DNA of 64,000 nucleotides from Mastigocoleus testarum BC008 (GCF_001456025.1 NZ_LMTZ01000024.1:48470-112469); one strand, 5' to 3'; positions 54,650-64,000 are shown, numbered from the stretch's first letter. Notes: generated by a model from the letters alone, not told the origin. Numbers and translations: made by a program.

Positions 54650-55654
54650 ATGAAAGCTATTGTCATTGAACGTTTCGGTCAACCCAGTGTTTTCCAAACA
54701 GCAGATTTACCCATACCAGAAGTACTTCCCCATCATGTCTTAATTCGGGTCGCTGCAACCAGCATCAACGCAGTAGATGTAAAAATCCGTGAAGGTGTTG
54801 TTCCTGATATTGCTCCCAGTTTTCCAGCAATTTTACATGGAGATGTAGCCGGGACAATTGAAAAAATTGGTGATAATGTTGAAGGTTTCAAAGTTGGTGA
54901 TGAGGTTTATGGTTGTGCTGGAGGGGTCAAAGGAATGGGAGGAGCTCTGGCTGAGTATATGTTAGCGGATGCTAGGCTCGTTGCCCATAAACCAAAATCT
55001 TTGACTATGTTAGAAGCTGCTGCATTACCACTCGTATCAATAACAGCATGGGAAGGTCTCGTCGATCGCGCCAAAATCCAACCAGGTCAAAAGGTTTTAG
55101 TTTATGGTTCAACTGGAGGAGTGGGTCATATTGGTGTGCAGTTAGCAAAATGGGTTGGTGCTACAGTCTACGCATTGATATCGAGCGAGGGAAAAGCAAT
55201 GATCGCAAGTGAATTAGGTGCTGATTTCACTATCAATTATCGCCAAACTCCTATTGAAGAATTTGTTGCAGAGTACACGAATGGTGAAGGCTTTGATATC
55301 GTGTTTGACACAGTTGGAAACGATAATTTGCAAAACGCCTTCAAAGCAGCAAAACTCAACGGAACTGTAGTCTCTTTGGTTTCTTTATCTCAACAAGATT
55401 TGACTTTACTTCATGCTAAAGGATTAACCCTACACCTTGTTTACATGCTGCTCCCAATGTTATTTGATGTTAATCGCTCCCATCATTCTGATATTCTTTC
55501 TCAAATTGCTCATCTTGTCGATGAAGGTAAATTACGTCCACTTCTAGATTCTAAGTCTTTTAGGTTCGTGGATGTCAGCGCAGCCCATACATATCAGGAA
55601 TCAGGAAATGCAATAGGTAAAGTTACTTTAGAGCAATCCTTCGAATCCACTTAA
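54650..55654 (+). CDS. Quinone oxidoreductase-like medium-chain dehydrogenase
   Basis: A 334-residue zinc-free MDR protein. It has an N-terminal GroES-like fold (VLIRVAATSINAVDVKIREG, then HGDVAGTIEKIGDNV) and a NADP-binding Rossmann fold with VLVYGSTGGVGHIGVQLAKW. It probably reduces quinones or enones with NADPH. Its position opposite an HxlR regulator suggests induction by reactive electrophiles. A decayed partial copy of its 3' half lies 1.7 kb downstream (57405-57518). Confidence 0.92.
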   Translation: MKAIVIERFGQPSVFQTADLPIPEVLPHHVLIRVAATSINAVDVKIREGVVPDIAPSFPAILHGDVAGTIEKIGDNVEGFKVGDEVYGCAGGVKGMGGALAEYMLADARLVAHKPKSLTMLEAAALPLVSITAWEGLVDRAKIQPGQKVLVYGSTGGVGHIGVQLAKWVGATVYALISSEGKAMIASELGADFTINYRQTPIEEFVAEYTNGEGFDIVFDTVGNDNLQNAFKAAKLNGTVVSLVSLSQQDLTLLHAKGLTLHLVYMLLPMLFDVNRSHHSDILSQIAHLVDEGKLRPLLDSKSFRFVDVSAAHTYQESGNAIGKVTLEQSFEST

Positions 55655-55665
55655 ACGCAAATATC

Positions 55666-55793
55666 GCCCTACGTAATAATGTTAGGACATTGATAAATCC
55701 CAACAGCTATGATTTGTAAGCTTTTGCTCACCATTAGGAGATTCGCAGGTAGTTACGCTACTTGCGAATCTCCTAATAACTTGTGCGTAGGGC
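55666..55793. repeat. Nested inverted repeat after the oxidoreductase gene
   Basis: Outer arms GCCCTACG (55666-55673) and CGTAGGGC (55786-55793). Inside is a 20-bp stem (55733-55752 with 55758-55777; one G-T pair) with a 5-base loop. It can terminate transcription, and its nested form resembles 27093-27222. Confidence 0.7.
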
Positions 55794-55911
55794 TTACTTT
55801 CATATTTCTAAGACAAATCTCAGCTAATTCTCACTAATTAATCACTGATTATTCATACTCATACCCCATATTGTTAATCAAGATAAAACAACCAAAGGAG
55901 ATATTGATATT

Positions 55912-56961
55912 ATGGCAACTTTATGCAAACCCAGCGTCATCCTACCAGATTATGTAGTTACCCAAGATCAGATGATTGAACTGATGGAGAGATTTTATGC
56001 TGATAATCCCAATCTTGAGCGCGTGGTGAAAATGGTACGCAATACCCAGATAGATAAAAGACACTTTGTTAGACCTTTAGAAGAGAGTATAGTACACCAG
56101 GGTTTTGAAGAGCAAAATAATATCTATGCTCGAGAAGCAAAGAAATTAAGCAAACAAGCTGCGCAGGAGGCTCTCGAGAATGCTCAATTAACAACAGACG
56201 ATATTGATATGATTATCGTCACATCTTGTACTGGTTTCCTAATGCCTTCTTTAACAGCATATCTCGTCAATGAATTAGGTTTACCCTCGACAACTAGACA
56301 AGTTCCAATTGCTCAACTAGGTTGCGCTGCAGGGAGTTCAGCAATTAACCGCGCCCATGATTTTTGTCTGGCTTATGGGAATGTTAATGTTTTGATTGTT
56401 TCTGTAGAACTGTGTTCTCTTTGCTTTCAGCCAACCGATGGACATATTGGTCCGATGCTCTCTTCAGCTTTATTTGGTGATGGGGTTTCAGCTTGTGTGA
56501 TGAGAGGCTTGGGGGGAACTGGTTTCAAACTTGAAGCCAATGCAACTTTTGGACTCCCTAATACAGAACACTATATTGCTTATGATGTCAAAAATACTGG
56601 TTTTCACTTTAGACTAGACAAAGAAATACTAAACTCCATTGAGCCAACAACGCCAGCAATGAAAGGTTTTGTCAATCAACAAGGAGAGAATATATCAAAA
56701 CTTGATTTTTATATATTCCATACAGGTGGACGAAAAATATTAAATGAGATAGTTAAAAATCTTTCTATAGACGAGCAACTAATCAATGAGAGTAGAGCTA
56801 GTTTAGCTGAATCAGGTAATTTAGCTAGTGTTGTAGTATTTGATGTTCTCAAGAGAACTTTTGAAAATAACCGACCAAAACATAACGACAAAGGCTTTCT
56901 TGCAGCTTTTGGACCTGGTTTTATTGCTGAAATGAGTATTGGTTCTTGGTCAGAAGCATAA
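55912..56961 (+). CDS. Type III polyketide synthase
   Basis: A 349-residue chalcone-synthase-fold enzyme that iteratively condenses malonyl-CoA onto a starter. The catalytic triad is complete: Cys138 (QLGCAAGSS), His270 (FHTGGRKIL), Asn303 (SGNLASVVVF). GFGPG is represented by AFGPGF at the C-terminus. Bacterial RppA/germicidin-synthase-like in length and motifs. AAAGGAG precedes the ATG. Starter and product cannot be predicted. Adjacent genes (MDR reductase upstream, aldo/keto reductase downstream) could modify the product, but this is only positional. Confidence 0.92.
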   Translation: MATLCKPSVILPDYVVTQDQMIELMERFYADNPNLERVVKMVRNTQIDKRHFVRPLEESIVHQGFEEQNNIYAREAKKLSKQAAQEALENAQLTTDDIDMIIVTSCTGFLMPSLTAYLVNELGLPSTTRQVPIAQLGCAAGSSAINRAHDFCLAYGNVNVLIVSVELCSLCFQPTDGHIGPMLSSALFGDGVSACVMRGLGGTGFKLEANATFGLPNTEHYIAYDVKNTGFHFRLDKEILNSIEPTTPAMKGFVNQQGENISKLDFYIFHTGGRKILNEIVKNLSIDEQLINESRASLAESGNLASVVVFDVLKRTFENNRPKHNDKGFLAAFGPGFIAEMSIGSWSEA

Positions 56962-57231
56962 AGAAAATAATTTTGCGTACTAATCAAGTTTAATTTGTAA
57001 GCGCCCCACAAGGGGGAATTCAAAATTCAAAATATGACCTGCGGTCATGCAATACCTACGGTACGCTATCGCTAGCCGCTAACAAAATTCAAAATTAATT
57101 AAACCCCCTCGTAACGAATAAAACTAACATATTTTTTGGCTTTGACTGAAACCTTTGCTATGTAAGGTTTTGAAAATGTACAAGTTAAGAGTAAATGAAA
57201 CTAGAAGTAAATAAGTACTGGTATTTTAATT

Positions 57232-57384
57232 ATGAATAAGTCAATTGAGTTTTACCAAGAAAAACAGCAAATAAAATATATATACTTGCAAGCAGATGTA
57301 GAATCTCTATTACTAAAGTTAAAAGTAGAAATAACAGATAACAAAACTATAGAGTTAGGAAAGCTTTCAAGGGCAAACGGTTAA
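57232..57384 (+). CDS. Hypothetical small protein, 50 aa
   Basis: A short frame beginning MNKSIEFYQEKQQIKYIYLQ, then ADVESLLLKLKVEITDNKTIE. The helical, charged composition reads like a real small protein. There is no strong ribosome site and no family I can name. It is followed within 21 bp by the decayed oxidoreductase fragment, so it may itself be a duplicated or moved piece. Confidence 0.4.
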   Translation: MNKSIEFYQEKQQIKYIYLQADVESLLLKLKVEITDNKTIELGKLSRANG

Positions 57385-57404
57385 AATTATACAGTACCAA
57401 TATT

Positions 57405-57518
57405 ACTGCTGCTCCCAATTCTATTTGACGTCAATAGCTCCTAGCATTCTGATATTCTTTCTCAAATTGCTCGTCTTGTTGATTTAGGTAAAATAGCTCT
57501 GAAGCAATCGTTTAACCT
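57405..57518 (+). pseudogene. Decayed fragment of the quinone oxidoreductase gene
   Basis: This DNA matches the 3' part of 54650-55654: CTGCTCCCAATTCTATTTGA versus CTGCTCCCAATGTTATTTGA, and onward through CATTCTGATATTCTTTCTCA. A TAG replaces a sense codon early (after AATAGCTCC). A deletion then joins DLGK to the last codons (GKIALKQSF versus GKVTLEQSF). It is therefore a truncated, nonfunctional duplicate. Confidence 0.85.
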
Positions 57519-57637
57519 TAGTTGACATGATATCAGTTAGCATGACAAAAAAGAGCAATAACTTCCTATACAAACTAGCAATTAATCCGTAATAATCAAA
57601 TGTTGTGTAAATTCAAAACTTAAAGCAAATACCAACT

Positions 57638-58756
57638 ATGTCCCTCAATAACTATTACACCCTCGGTCGTTCTGGATTGCGTGTTAGCCCTTTAGCTTTA
57701 GGTACAATGACTTTTGGAACCGAGTGGGGATGGGGTACGGATCCTGCAACTTCCAAAACTTTATTTGATACCTATGTCGATGCAGGTGGAAATTTTATTG
57801 ATACTGCCGATCTGTATACTAATGGGACTAGTGAAACTTTGGTGGGAGAATTTATTCGCGATCGCAATTTAAGAGATAAAATAGTCATCGCTACTAAATT
57901 TTCCTACAATGGTGAACCTGGAAATCCTAACGCTGGCGGTAATGGACGTAAAAATATCATGCGTGCGGTGGAAGGCTCACTTAAGCGTTTAAATACTGAT
58001 TATATTGACCTCTATATACTGCACACTTGGGACAGAATTACTCCTGCACAAGAAGTTATGCGTACCCTAGACGATCTAGTAAGTTCCGGTAAGGTGCGTT
58101 ATGTTGGTCTTTCTGATGTTCCTGCTTGGTATGCTTCTCGCGCTCAAACGATTGCAGAGTTAAGGGGTTATGAAAGGTTATGTACTCTGCAGCTAGAATA
58201 TTCCTTGGTGGAACGAAATATTGAAAATGAGTTTGTTCCTTTGGGGACAGAACATGGAATGGGAATTATGGTTTGGAGTCCCTTAGCTGGCGGTTTGCTC
58301 AGTGGTAAATATCGCCCCAGTGAAGAAGGAGCGGGTGAAGGTCGCTTGGAAATGATGAAAGGTTCAAATAATCCAGCCTTTCAAAAATTCACTGAAAAAA
58401 ACTGGCAAATTGTCGCTGAATTAGAAACAGTAGCTAAAAAGATAGGGCGCAGTATGGCGCAAGTAGCAGTGAATTGGTCTGCAAATCAACCTGGAGTTGC
58501 TTCAGTAATTATTGGTGCGACAAAACTCCATCAACTTCAAGATAATTTACAAGCTTTAGATTTTACTATTCCTGATGAGCTTTTAGTAACTCTTAACCAA
58601 GTTAGCGCTTCAACTCCAACATTTCCCTATAGTTTCTTTGGTTCGGAAATTCAAAGTATGATTCATGGTGGAGTAACAGTGGGTGCTAAACCTGAAGGTT
58701 ACTATCCCAAAATCGAAACCAGTGGTACTGCTGCAGGCGTTGACTCCGATCAATAA
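57638..58756 (+). CDS. Aldo/keto reductase
   Basis: A 372-residue TIM-barrel NADPH reductase. Catalytic Asp and Tyr lie in FIDTADLYTNGTSE, Lys in IVIATKFSY, and His in LYILHTWD. The NADPH contact is VSSVIIGATK-like (VASVIIGATKLHQLQDNL). The C-terminal ~35 residues extend beyond the common 330-residue form. Possible substrates are aldehydes or ketones. It ends 25-35 bp before a GTAGAGACG-type palindrome and is convergent with cupA. Confidence 0.9.
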   Translation: MSLNNYYTLGRSGLRVSPLALGTMTFGTEWGWGTDPATSKTLFDTYVDAGGNFIDTADLYTNGTSETLVGEFIRDRNLRDKIVIATKFSYNGEPGNPNAGGNGRKNIMRAVEGSLKRLNTDYIDLYILHTWDRITPAQEVMRTLDDLVSSGKVRYVGLSDVPAWYASRAQTIAELRGYERLCTLQLEYSLVERNIENEFVPLGTEHGMGIMVWSPLAGGLLSGKYRPSEEGAGEGRLEMMKGSNNPAFQKFTEKNWQIVAELETVAKKIGRSMAQVAVNWSANQPGVASVIIGATKLHQLQDNLQALDFTIPDELLVTLNQVSASTPTFPYSFFGSEIQSMIHGGVTVGAKPEGYYPKIETSGTAAGVDSDQ

Positions 58757-58772
58757 TATTACTTTCACGTAG

Positions 58773-58793
58773 AGACGTAGCACTGCTACGTCT
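58773..58793. terminator. Hairpin between the aldo/keto reductase gene and cupA
   Basis: AGACGTAGCA-C-TGCTACGTCT, a member of the GTAGAGACG palindrome family. It lies between convergent genes and is probably a bidirectional terminator. Confidence 0.6.
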
Positions 58794-58850
58794 GCGACTG
58801 CTACGCCTCTAAAAAAATGATATTTTAATATTCAAACAAAATAATACAAA

Positions 58851-60170
58851 CTACCGATAATCTTTTCTTTGAATATCTCGTAAACGCGCAGCATCACGCA
58901 TACCATATTCATGACGGCAAAAACGATTTAATTGGGTTTCAAAGAATTCTCGGTTTGATTTCAAATGCTCGATATTTGGATCGTCTAATGAATACAAAAG
59001 TGCCGTCCGTAATGCTTGAATAACTGCTGATGTCACATTATACATTGACCTTTGGAAAGTAATTCCCAATTGAATCAACATATCATCTTCACCACGGCAG
59101 TATTCTTGATAATAATCGACTAAATACTGGGGCAAGAAATGCAACATATCTTGCATCAATAATGTTGGGGGAATCCCAGCGGTACCTACAGGAAAAACAT
59201 CTGCATAAAGGATACCATAATGAAAATCTTTTTGTTCGTCCGGAACTTGTTTGGCTTGGGCGTTATAGGATTTTGTACCCCTGAAGGGAGCAGTACGATA
59301 GAAAATTGCTTCTACATAAGGTAAAGCAGCTTCATACAACCAAGTAAATCCTTTAGATTTGGGAATTACCTCATAACATTCACCGCGAATGTAAACGTGA
59401 TGGTAAATGGGACGACCTGCGACAGCAAAGATTCCATTAACAAGAAAATCCATTGCTTCTGGGACGCTAGTCAGTTTTCCTTCATCATATAAATCTGACA
59501 TTTCAAAGAAAACTGGTGCCATTACTTCCCAGAATAAACCCAAGTTCGCATAATAGGAAGCCTGACGACACTGCTCTAAAAACATGTCCGGGAACAGTTT
59601 ATAAAAACCTTGCATGATCGGATTACCTTTAAAGTAAGCCTTAATTGCTCGGTCGGCATTTTCTTTATATTCTTCAGAATCTAAATAAGCATCAAACTTA
59701 CCTAAACCCATATCTCTACCATGCCATAACATTGACCGCATACAGGCTTCAGCAAATTCCATATTGATGCGATCATGAAACCAGTGATGCAATAATTTGG
59801 GCATTTTAAAGGTTTCGCCCTTTTCGATGAATTCCATCAATTCAGGATGGGCTGTAGCTTCACCACGCCAAACTCTTAAGTCTGCATCGTCACCAGCATA
59901 ATGATTGTGCAATTCTAAGTATTCCTTTGGCAAGAAGTATTTAAAAAAAGGTAAGGGATTTAAAAATACTCTCTCGCCAATATAAAGCAAATCCCGCCAA
60001 TAAAAATCCATCGGTACGGCGTAAGCTTTATAAATACCAATAATTTGCATTAAATTTTCCGGAGTATCCGGTAACATTGAACCACCTGCTTCCAAACGGT
60101 GAATTACTTCTGCAAATTCATGATCCGAAGGTGGTAATTTTGAGTTTGTTTTATCTGGGGTTTGTACCAT
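58851..60170 (-). CDS. cupA: CO2 hydration protein of inducible NDH-1MS
   Basis: A 439-residue ChpX/ChpY family protein, the peripheral subunit that converts CO2 to bicarbonate on the NDH-1MS complex of the thylakoid membrane. Recognisable family stretches: YKAYAVPMDFYWRDLLYIGE, FYKLFPDMFLEQCRQASYYA and YHHVYIRGECYEVIPKSKGF. The arrangement ndhF3-ndhD3-cupA marks it as the low-CO2-inducible, high-affinity form (CupA/ChpY) rather than CupB. No cupS follows; the next gene is convergent. Confidence 0.93.
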   Translation of the reverse strand: MVQTPDKTNSKLPPSDHEFAEVIHRLEAGGSMLPDTPENLMQIIGIYKAYAVPMDFYWRDLLYIGERVFLNPLPFFKYFLPKEYLELHNHYAGDDADLRVWRGEATAHPELMEFIEKGETFKMPKLLHHWFHDRINMEFAEACMRSMLWHGRDMGLGKFDAYLDSEEYKENADRAIKAYFKGNPIMQGFYKLFPDMFLEQCRQASYYANLGLFWEVMAPVFFEMSDLYDEGKLTSVPEAMDFLVNGIFAVAGRPIYHHVYIRGECYEVIPKSKGFTWLYEAALPYVEAIFYRTAPFRGTKSYNAQAKQVPDEQKDFHYGILYADVFPVGTAGIPPTLLMQDMLHFLPQYLVDYYQEYCRGEDDMLIQLGITFQRSMYNVTSAVIQALRTALLYSLDDPNIEHLKSNREFFETQLNRFCRHEYGMRDAARLRDIQRKDYR

Positions 60171-60180
60171 TTTTTTAGCT

Positions 60181-60298
<118 letters not shown>

Positions 60299-60305
<7 letters not shown>

Positions 60306-61804
60306 TTACCCATCACCAAAGATGCTGTTTGTACTGATTGCTGAGTAGAAACGTTTACAACCATCGCAGCGCTGGTTTGTTCGCTCCAACGCACTAACCA
60401 ATTTGGCTGTACTCCTAAGAAAATAATTAAAACTGCTAATATCACTGCTGGCATTTTTTCATGCCAAAATACTTTGGGATAGTATGCTAAATCATTATCG
60501 AGTTTGCCGAAACAGGTACGATTGAGAAGAATTACGAAATAAACTGCTGTTAAACCCGTCGCGATAACGCATAATAATGTAGGAATGGGGAAAATCGAGA
60601 AACTACCCTGAAAAACAATGAATTCAGCAATAAAACCTGTCATTCCCGGAATTCCGGCACTACCCATACCTCCTAAAATTAGTAGAGCGCTAATAAACGG
60701 TAAACCCCGTACCGGACTCATTAAACCATTAAGTTTATCTAATTCTCGGGTTCCCACCTTGGATTCCACAACTCCCACCAGATGAAACAGAATCGCCAAG
60801 ATAATACCGTGACTCACCATTTGGGATATTGCACCAACTAACGCTAACGAAGTATTTGCAGCAGCAGCTAACAGAATGTAACCCATGTGACCAATGGAAC
60901 TATAAGCCACCATACGTTTAATATCTTTTTGCGCGATCGCGGTTACAGCTCCATACATTGCACTGACTGCTCCCCAAATTGCTAAACCAGGAGCGACAAG
61001 ACCCCAAGTTTCGGGGAATAAACCCATTCCAAAGCGTAAAACACCGTAGGTTCCCAATTTTGCTAATACTCCACCTAGTAAAATTGCGACCGGTGCAGAA
61101 GCTTCAACGTAAGCGTCTGGTAACCAAGTATGTAAGGGAACTAAGGGAATTTTAATTCCAAATCCAACTATGATTGTAGTAAGTAGAATTAATTGCAGAG
61201 TTAATGATATACCTTCGGTTGAAATAACATCGTAATTGAAGCTTGAAGAGCCACTTAACCAGACAATACCAAGGAAACTTGCCAGAATTAGAGCGCCGGA
61301 AACAGCAGTGTATATCAAAAATTTTATACCAGCATAAGAACGCCTCTTACCACCCCAAATGGAAATCAGTAGGTAAAAAGGAATTAACTCTAACTCATAA
61401 AACAGGAAGAATAACAGCAAGTTCTCTGCAGAAAATGCCCCAGCAACTCCACCACTCACCAGCAAAACCAGGGAGTAAAAAAGTCGAGGCCGTTCAGTAG
61501 TTTTACTACTACTGTAAATAGCAATCCAAGTTAGCAAACTATTCAACAACAACATTAAAATTGATAACCCATCAGCCCCCAACTGATAACTTAAACCTAA
61601 AGTTTCATTCCAAGATAAATATTCTTGTAGTTGGAACTGGGGATTAGCAATATCAAAATTGAACAGTATAAAAATATTCCATAGAAAAGTAATACCTGCG
61701 ATAAATGCAGAAGCAAAACGAATTTGATTTGCAGGAATCTTTTTTGGCAGTAGTGCAATAATAACTGCACCAAAAATCGGTAACCAAATTAAAGTACTGA
61801 GCAT
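60299..61804 (-). CDS. ndhD3: NDH-1 subunit D3
   Basis: A 501-residue proton-pumping antiporter-like subunit of NDH-1MS, with about 14 membrane helices. Hallmarks: FYELELIPFYLLISIWGG with the conserved Glu, the helix-7 Lys region VPLHTWLPDAYVEAS, the HTWLPDA motif and IAQKDIKRMVAYSSIGHMG. The D3 type is assigned from its neighbours cupA and ndhF3. The last codons are formed by a short tandem repeat, so the C-terminus is probably variable. Confidence 0.94.
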
Positions 61805-61970
61805 TTTTTGTAAGGATATTAGATGTGAAATTTAGATGATTTTTGAGATGTATTTTGATGTTTTGATAATTATTTTTTCATCGTCGAAATTTTTAATTAT
61901 TTACTTTTGTTATTCGTTTTTTTAGGATTTAATATTTGATTTTTATAATTAATAACTAAATTTTTTGGAT

Positions 61971-61987
61971 GGCGGGATTTACCCGCC
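61971..61987. other. GC-rich hairpin after the carbonic anhydrase gene
   Basis: GGCGGG-ATTTA-CCCGCC lies 42 bp downstream of the carbonic anhydrase stop in otherwise AT-rich sequence. No U-tract follows on the minus strand, so it may be an RNA-stability or processing element rather than a terminator. Confidence 0.45.
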
Positions 61988-62028
61988 TTAGTTTAATTAA
62001 GAATTAAGTCAGGGTTAATTCAATAAAA

Positions 62029-62727
62029 TTAAGCGACGAGACTAACTTTACCTGTATCTAAATCATAATATCCAGCAACTATTTTCAGCTTTTTATCCTC
62101 CACAAATTTAGCAAGAACTGGTGATGTCATCAGAGTTTTAATTTGCAATAATGCATTTTCCTTACAAGCATTTTCTAGAGCATCGCCATACTTACCTTTA
62201 ACATTTTTTACTGCTGGTTTAATCGCACTAATTAAAGTACTAATATGACCTGGGAAATCACCATCTGTCATAGCTGCTGTAACTGCACCACATCGTTTAT
62301 GTCCCATAACCATGATTACTTTTGTACCTAGTTTATATGCACCATATTCCAAACTAGCGATTTCTTCGGGAGTGGCAACATTACCAGCTACTCTACATAC
62401 AAATAAATCCCCAAAACCCTGGTCAAATAACATTTCCGCTGGGACTCGCGAATCAGCACAACTTAAAATTGATGCAAAAGGTTTCTGACCATTTGCTACT
62501 TGTAATAAACGTGCATAACTGCGGTTAGGTTTCTTTTGTTCTCTGAAAAGAAAACGTCTGTTACCATCTATCAATTTTTGGAGTGCTTCATCAGGACTTA
62601 TATTGTTTTCAGCAACAGCTGGTTGGGGAGATATTAACTCAGAACCTAATTCTTCTGCTAATATTCCTGCCCCTAATGCTCCTGCACCAAATCTAATTAA
62701 ATTCCTTCTAGATAGATGTTCTTTCAC
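62029..62727 (-). CDS. Beta-class carbonic anhydrase with Tat-like signal
   Basis: A 232-residue enzyme for CO2/bicarbonate interconversion. Zinc ligands and catalytic pair are all present: Cys90, Asp92 and Arg94 (SCADSRVPAE), His143 and Cys146 (GHKRCGAVT). The N-terminus SRRNLIRFGAGALGAGILA has twin arginines followed by a hydrophobic stretch, indicating export or thylakoid-lumen targeting. That resembles EcaB-type enzymes, reported to work with NDH-1MS. It lies between ndhF3 and ndhD3 on the same strand, which supports a direct role in CO2 uptake. Confidence 0.92.
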   Translation of the reverse strand: MKEHLSRRNLIRFGAGALGAGILAEELGSELISPQPAVAENNISPDEALQKLIDGNRRFLFREQKKPNRSYARLLQVANGQKPFASILSCADSRVPAEMLFDQGFGDLFVCRVAGNVATPEEIASLEYGAYKLGTKVIMVMGHKRCGAVTAAMTDGDFPGHISTLISAIKPAVKNVKGKYGDALENACKENALLQIKTLMTSPVLAKFVEDKKLKIVAGYYDLDTGKVSLVA

Positions 62728-62986
62728 CTATTTTTCCTCACATTAATAGTCAATAGGAAACAAATGGAAACAGCGTAACAAAACATACAAATGAGTTTTA
62801 GCTTCACCCATTTATAACCAGTTAACTGTTAAATGTTTACTTTACCTGTTAACCGCAAACTGTCAACTGTCAACTAATTGTCCTTGCAAACCTTTCCTGT
62901 CAACTAAACGTTTAGAAAATGTAAGACTATTAACGCCGAGCGGAATTAAATCTCAAGCTTAAAACTTAAAATTTAAAACTTAAAAC

Positions 62987-64000
62987 TTAAAATATCACTT
63001 CCAAAAAACTGTTCCAGTATTTCCAAGTTAAAGCAACTCCTAAAAAACCAACTCCCAAAAGTACGGTAAGGACATAAAATTGGGTTTGTCCTGAGTTACT
63101 GTATTTGAGACCTTCTCCACCTCCCAAAGATGCTAAACCAACCAAATTCACAATTCCATCCACTACAAACCGATCAACAATGTCTGCTAGCTGAGACAAT
63201 AAACCAACACCCAAAACTATAGTCATGCGATAAAGCTTGGGGGTGTAGAAATCATAAGCAATTAAATCTTGCAAACCTTTCCAAGGAAGACGAATCGGTT
63301 TAGGGATGTTACCCAGATAAATTACACCGCTAATGCTGCAACCAAAAATACTCGACCAAATCAGCAGTAATCCCACATCTTTGTTTAAAGTTGCCCAACT
63401 GGGTAAAATTGATACGGTTTGCAATAAGATAGGTAAATGTAAAACAAAACCGACTAAAAAAGTCATCGGTAAAATCATCTGCCAACTCACTTCAGGAGAG
63501 CGATAACTCATTGACTGATGTTTACCACCCCAAATTAAACCAAATTCTCTGGTTAAACTAAATGCTGTTAAGCCGTTAACCAATATAATCACCCCTGCTA
63601 ACCAAGGTTGGGTAGTCCACACCCCGGAAGCTAATTTTAATAACGCCCAAAAGCCACCTAGAGGTGGAACAGCAATTAAACCCAGAGTCCCTACAATATA
63701 GCCAATTGCGGATACGGGACGACGGGACCACAGTCCTCCGAGTTGGGTAACATCTTGGGTAATATTATTCCAAACAATTGTTCCGGTACCCATCACTAAT
63801 AATGCCGCAGATAAAGCATGAATTAGTACCAATAAAAGTGCAGCTTCATCTTGTTGGGTTCCTACAGCAATAAATACCAAACCCATGTAAGCACTCACAG
63901 AGTAAGATAAACAACGTTTGATATCAATTTGAGCGATCGCAATTAGTGAAGCACCAACAGCAGTAATTGAACCAATTACTACCATTGTGGTGGAAACTAC
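62987..64000 (-). CDS. ndhF3: NDH-1 subunit F3, 3' part (cut by window edge)
   Basis: The C-terminal ~337 residues of an NdhF-type proton-pumping subunit. The frame is open through base 64000, so the start lies outside the window. Seen: AIAQIDIKRCLSYSVSAYMGL near the cut end, several membrane helices (for example VSAIGYIVGTLGLIAVPPLG), and a last helix before FLEVIF. The gene order with ndhD3 and cupA defines it as the F3 subunit of the inducible CO2-uptake complex. Confidence 0.93.
   Translation of the reverse strand, partial: VVSTTMVVIGSITAVGASLIAIAQIDIKRCLSYSVSAYMGLVFIAVGTQQDEAALLLVLIHALSAALLVMGTGTIVWNNITQDVTQLGGLWSRRPVSAIGYIVGTLGLIAVPPLGGFWALLKLASGVWTTQPWLAGVIILVNGLTAFSLTREFGLIWGGKHQSMSYRSPEVSWQMILPMTFLVGFVLHLPILLQTVSILPSWATLNKDVGLLLIWSSIFGCSISGVIYLGNIPKPIRLPWKGLQDLIAYDFYTPKLYRMTIVLGVGLLSQLADIVDRFVVDGIVNLVGLASLGGGEGLKYSNSGQTQFYVLTVLLGVGFLGVALTWKYWNSFLEVIF

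Overview
The window comes from a filamentous, probably heterocyst-forming cyanobacterium (Nostocales-like). The basis is: many HIP1 octamers (GCGATCGC) and their cores on both strands; a devBCA-type exporter operon; a CupA-type NDH-1 CO2-uptake locus; plant-like LL-diaminopimelate aminotransferase; cyanobacteria-restricted families such as DUF1822; large WD40- and TPR-type CHAT proteins; and abundant heptameric short tandem repeats (STRRs) and dispersed palindromes between genes. No rRNA, tRNA, CRISPR array or intact transposase was seen.

Layout. 0.3-2.3 kb: dapL and a convergent membrane hypothetical. 3.0-6.4 kb: devB-devC-devA on the minus strand. 6.6-18.6 kb: an unbroken minus-strand run of eleven genes that I regard as the most interesting locus. 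In transcription order it is hemE, hemC, hemB, hemF, a divergent second hemF, a small membrane protein, an ATC-hydrolase-like protein, a covalent-FAD oxidase, two Rieske oxygenases and hemA. A divergent FAD monooxygenase (19.3 kb) and a GST (20.9 kb) lie next to it. This looks like a dedicated tetrapyrrole pathway ending in oxidative tailoring enzymes, i.e. a candidate tetrapyrrole natural-product cluster. From memory it recalls the putative tolyporphin clusters of filamentous cyanobacteria, but no sequence comparison was possible here. 21.7-26.9 kb: malQ and a fused trehalose synthase-maltokinase, divergently arranged.

27.4-50.3 kb is an accessory, repeat-rich region. It holds a 2060-residue CHAT-STAND ATPase-WD40-TPR protein, a small ribbon-helix-helix protein, two near-identical DUF1822 genes in inverted orientation around an HTH-like conserved gene, several small proteins, and a PadR regulator with a membrane partner. 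It ends with a 1768-residue TPR-CHAT protease-like protein followed by a small helical protein and a C-terminally membrane-anchored protein. The last three may form a protease-effector unit.

50.6-58.8 kb: a second-type topoisomerase I, a SAM methyltransferase, an HxlR regulator divergent from a quinone oxidoreductase, a type III polyketide synthase, a decayed fragment of the quinone oxidoreductase gene, and an aldo/keto reductase. 58.8-64.0 kb: the inducible CO2-uptake NDH-1 locus on the minus strand (ndhF3, cut by the window edge; a secreted-type beta carbonic anhydrase; ndhD3; cupA).

The hem cluster would supply and oxidise a porphyrin(ogen). The NDH-1MS genes act with the carbonic anhydrase in carbon concentration. 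The CHAT/STAND genes look like regulated-death or conflict machinery.
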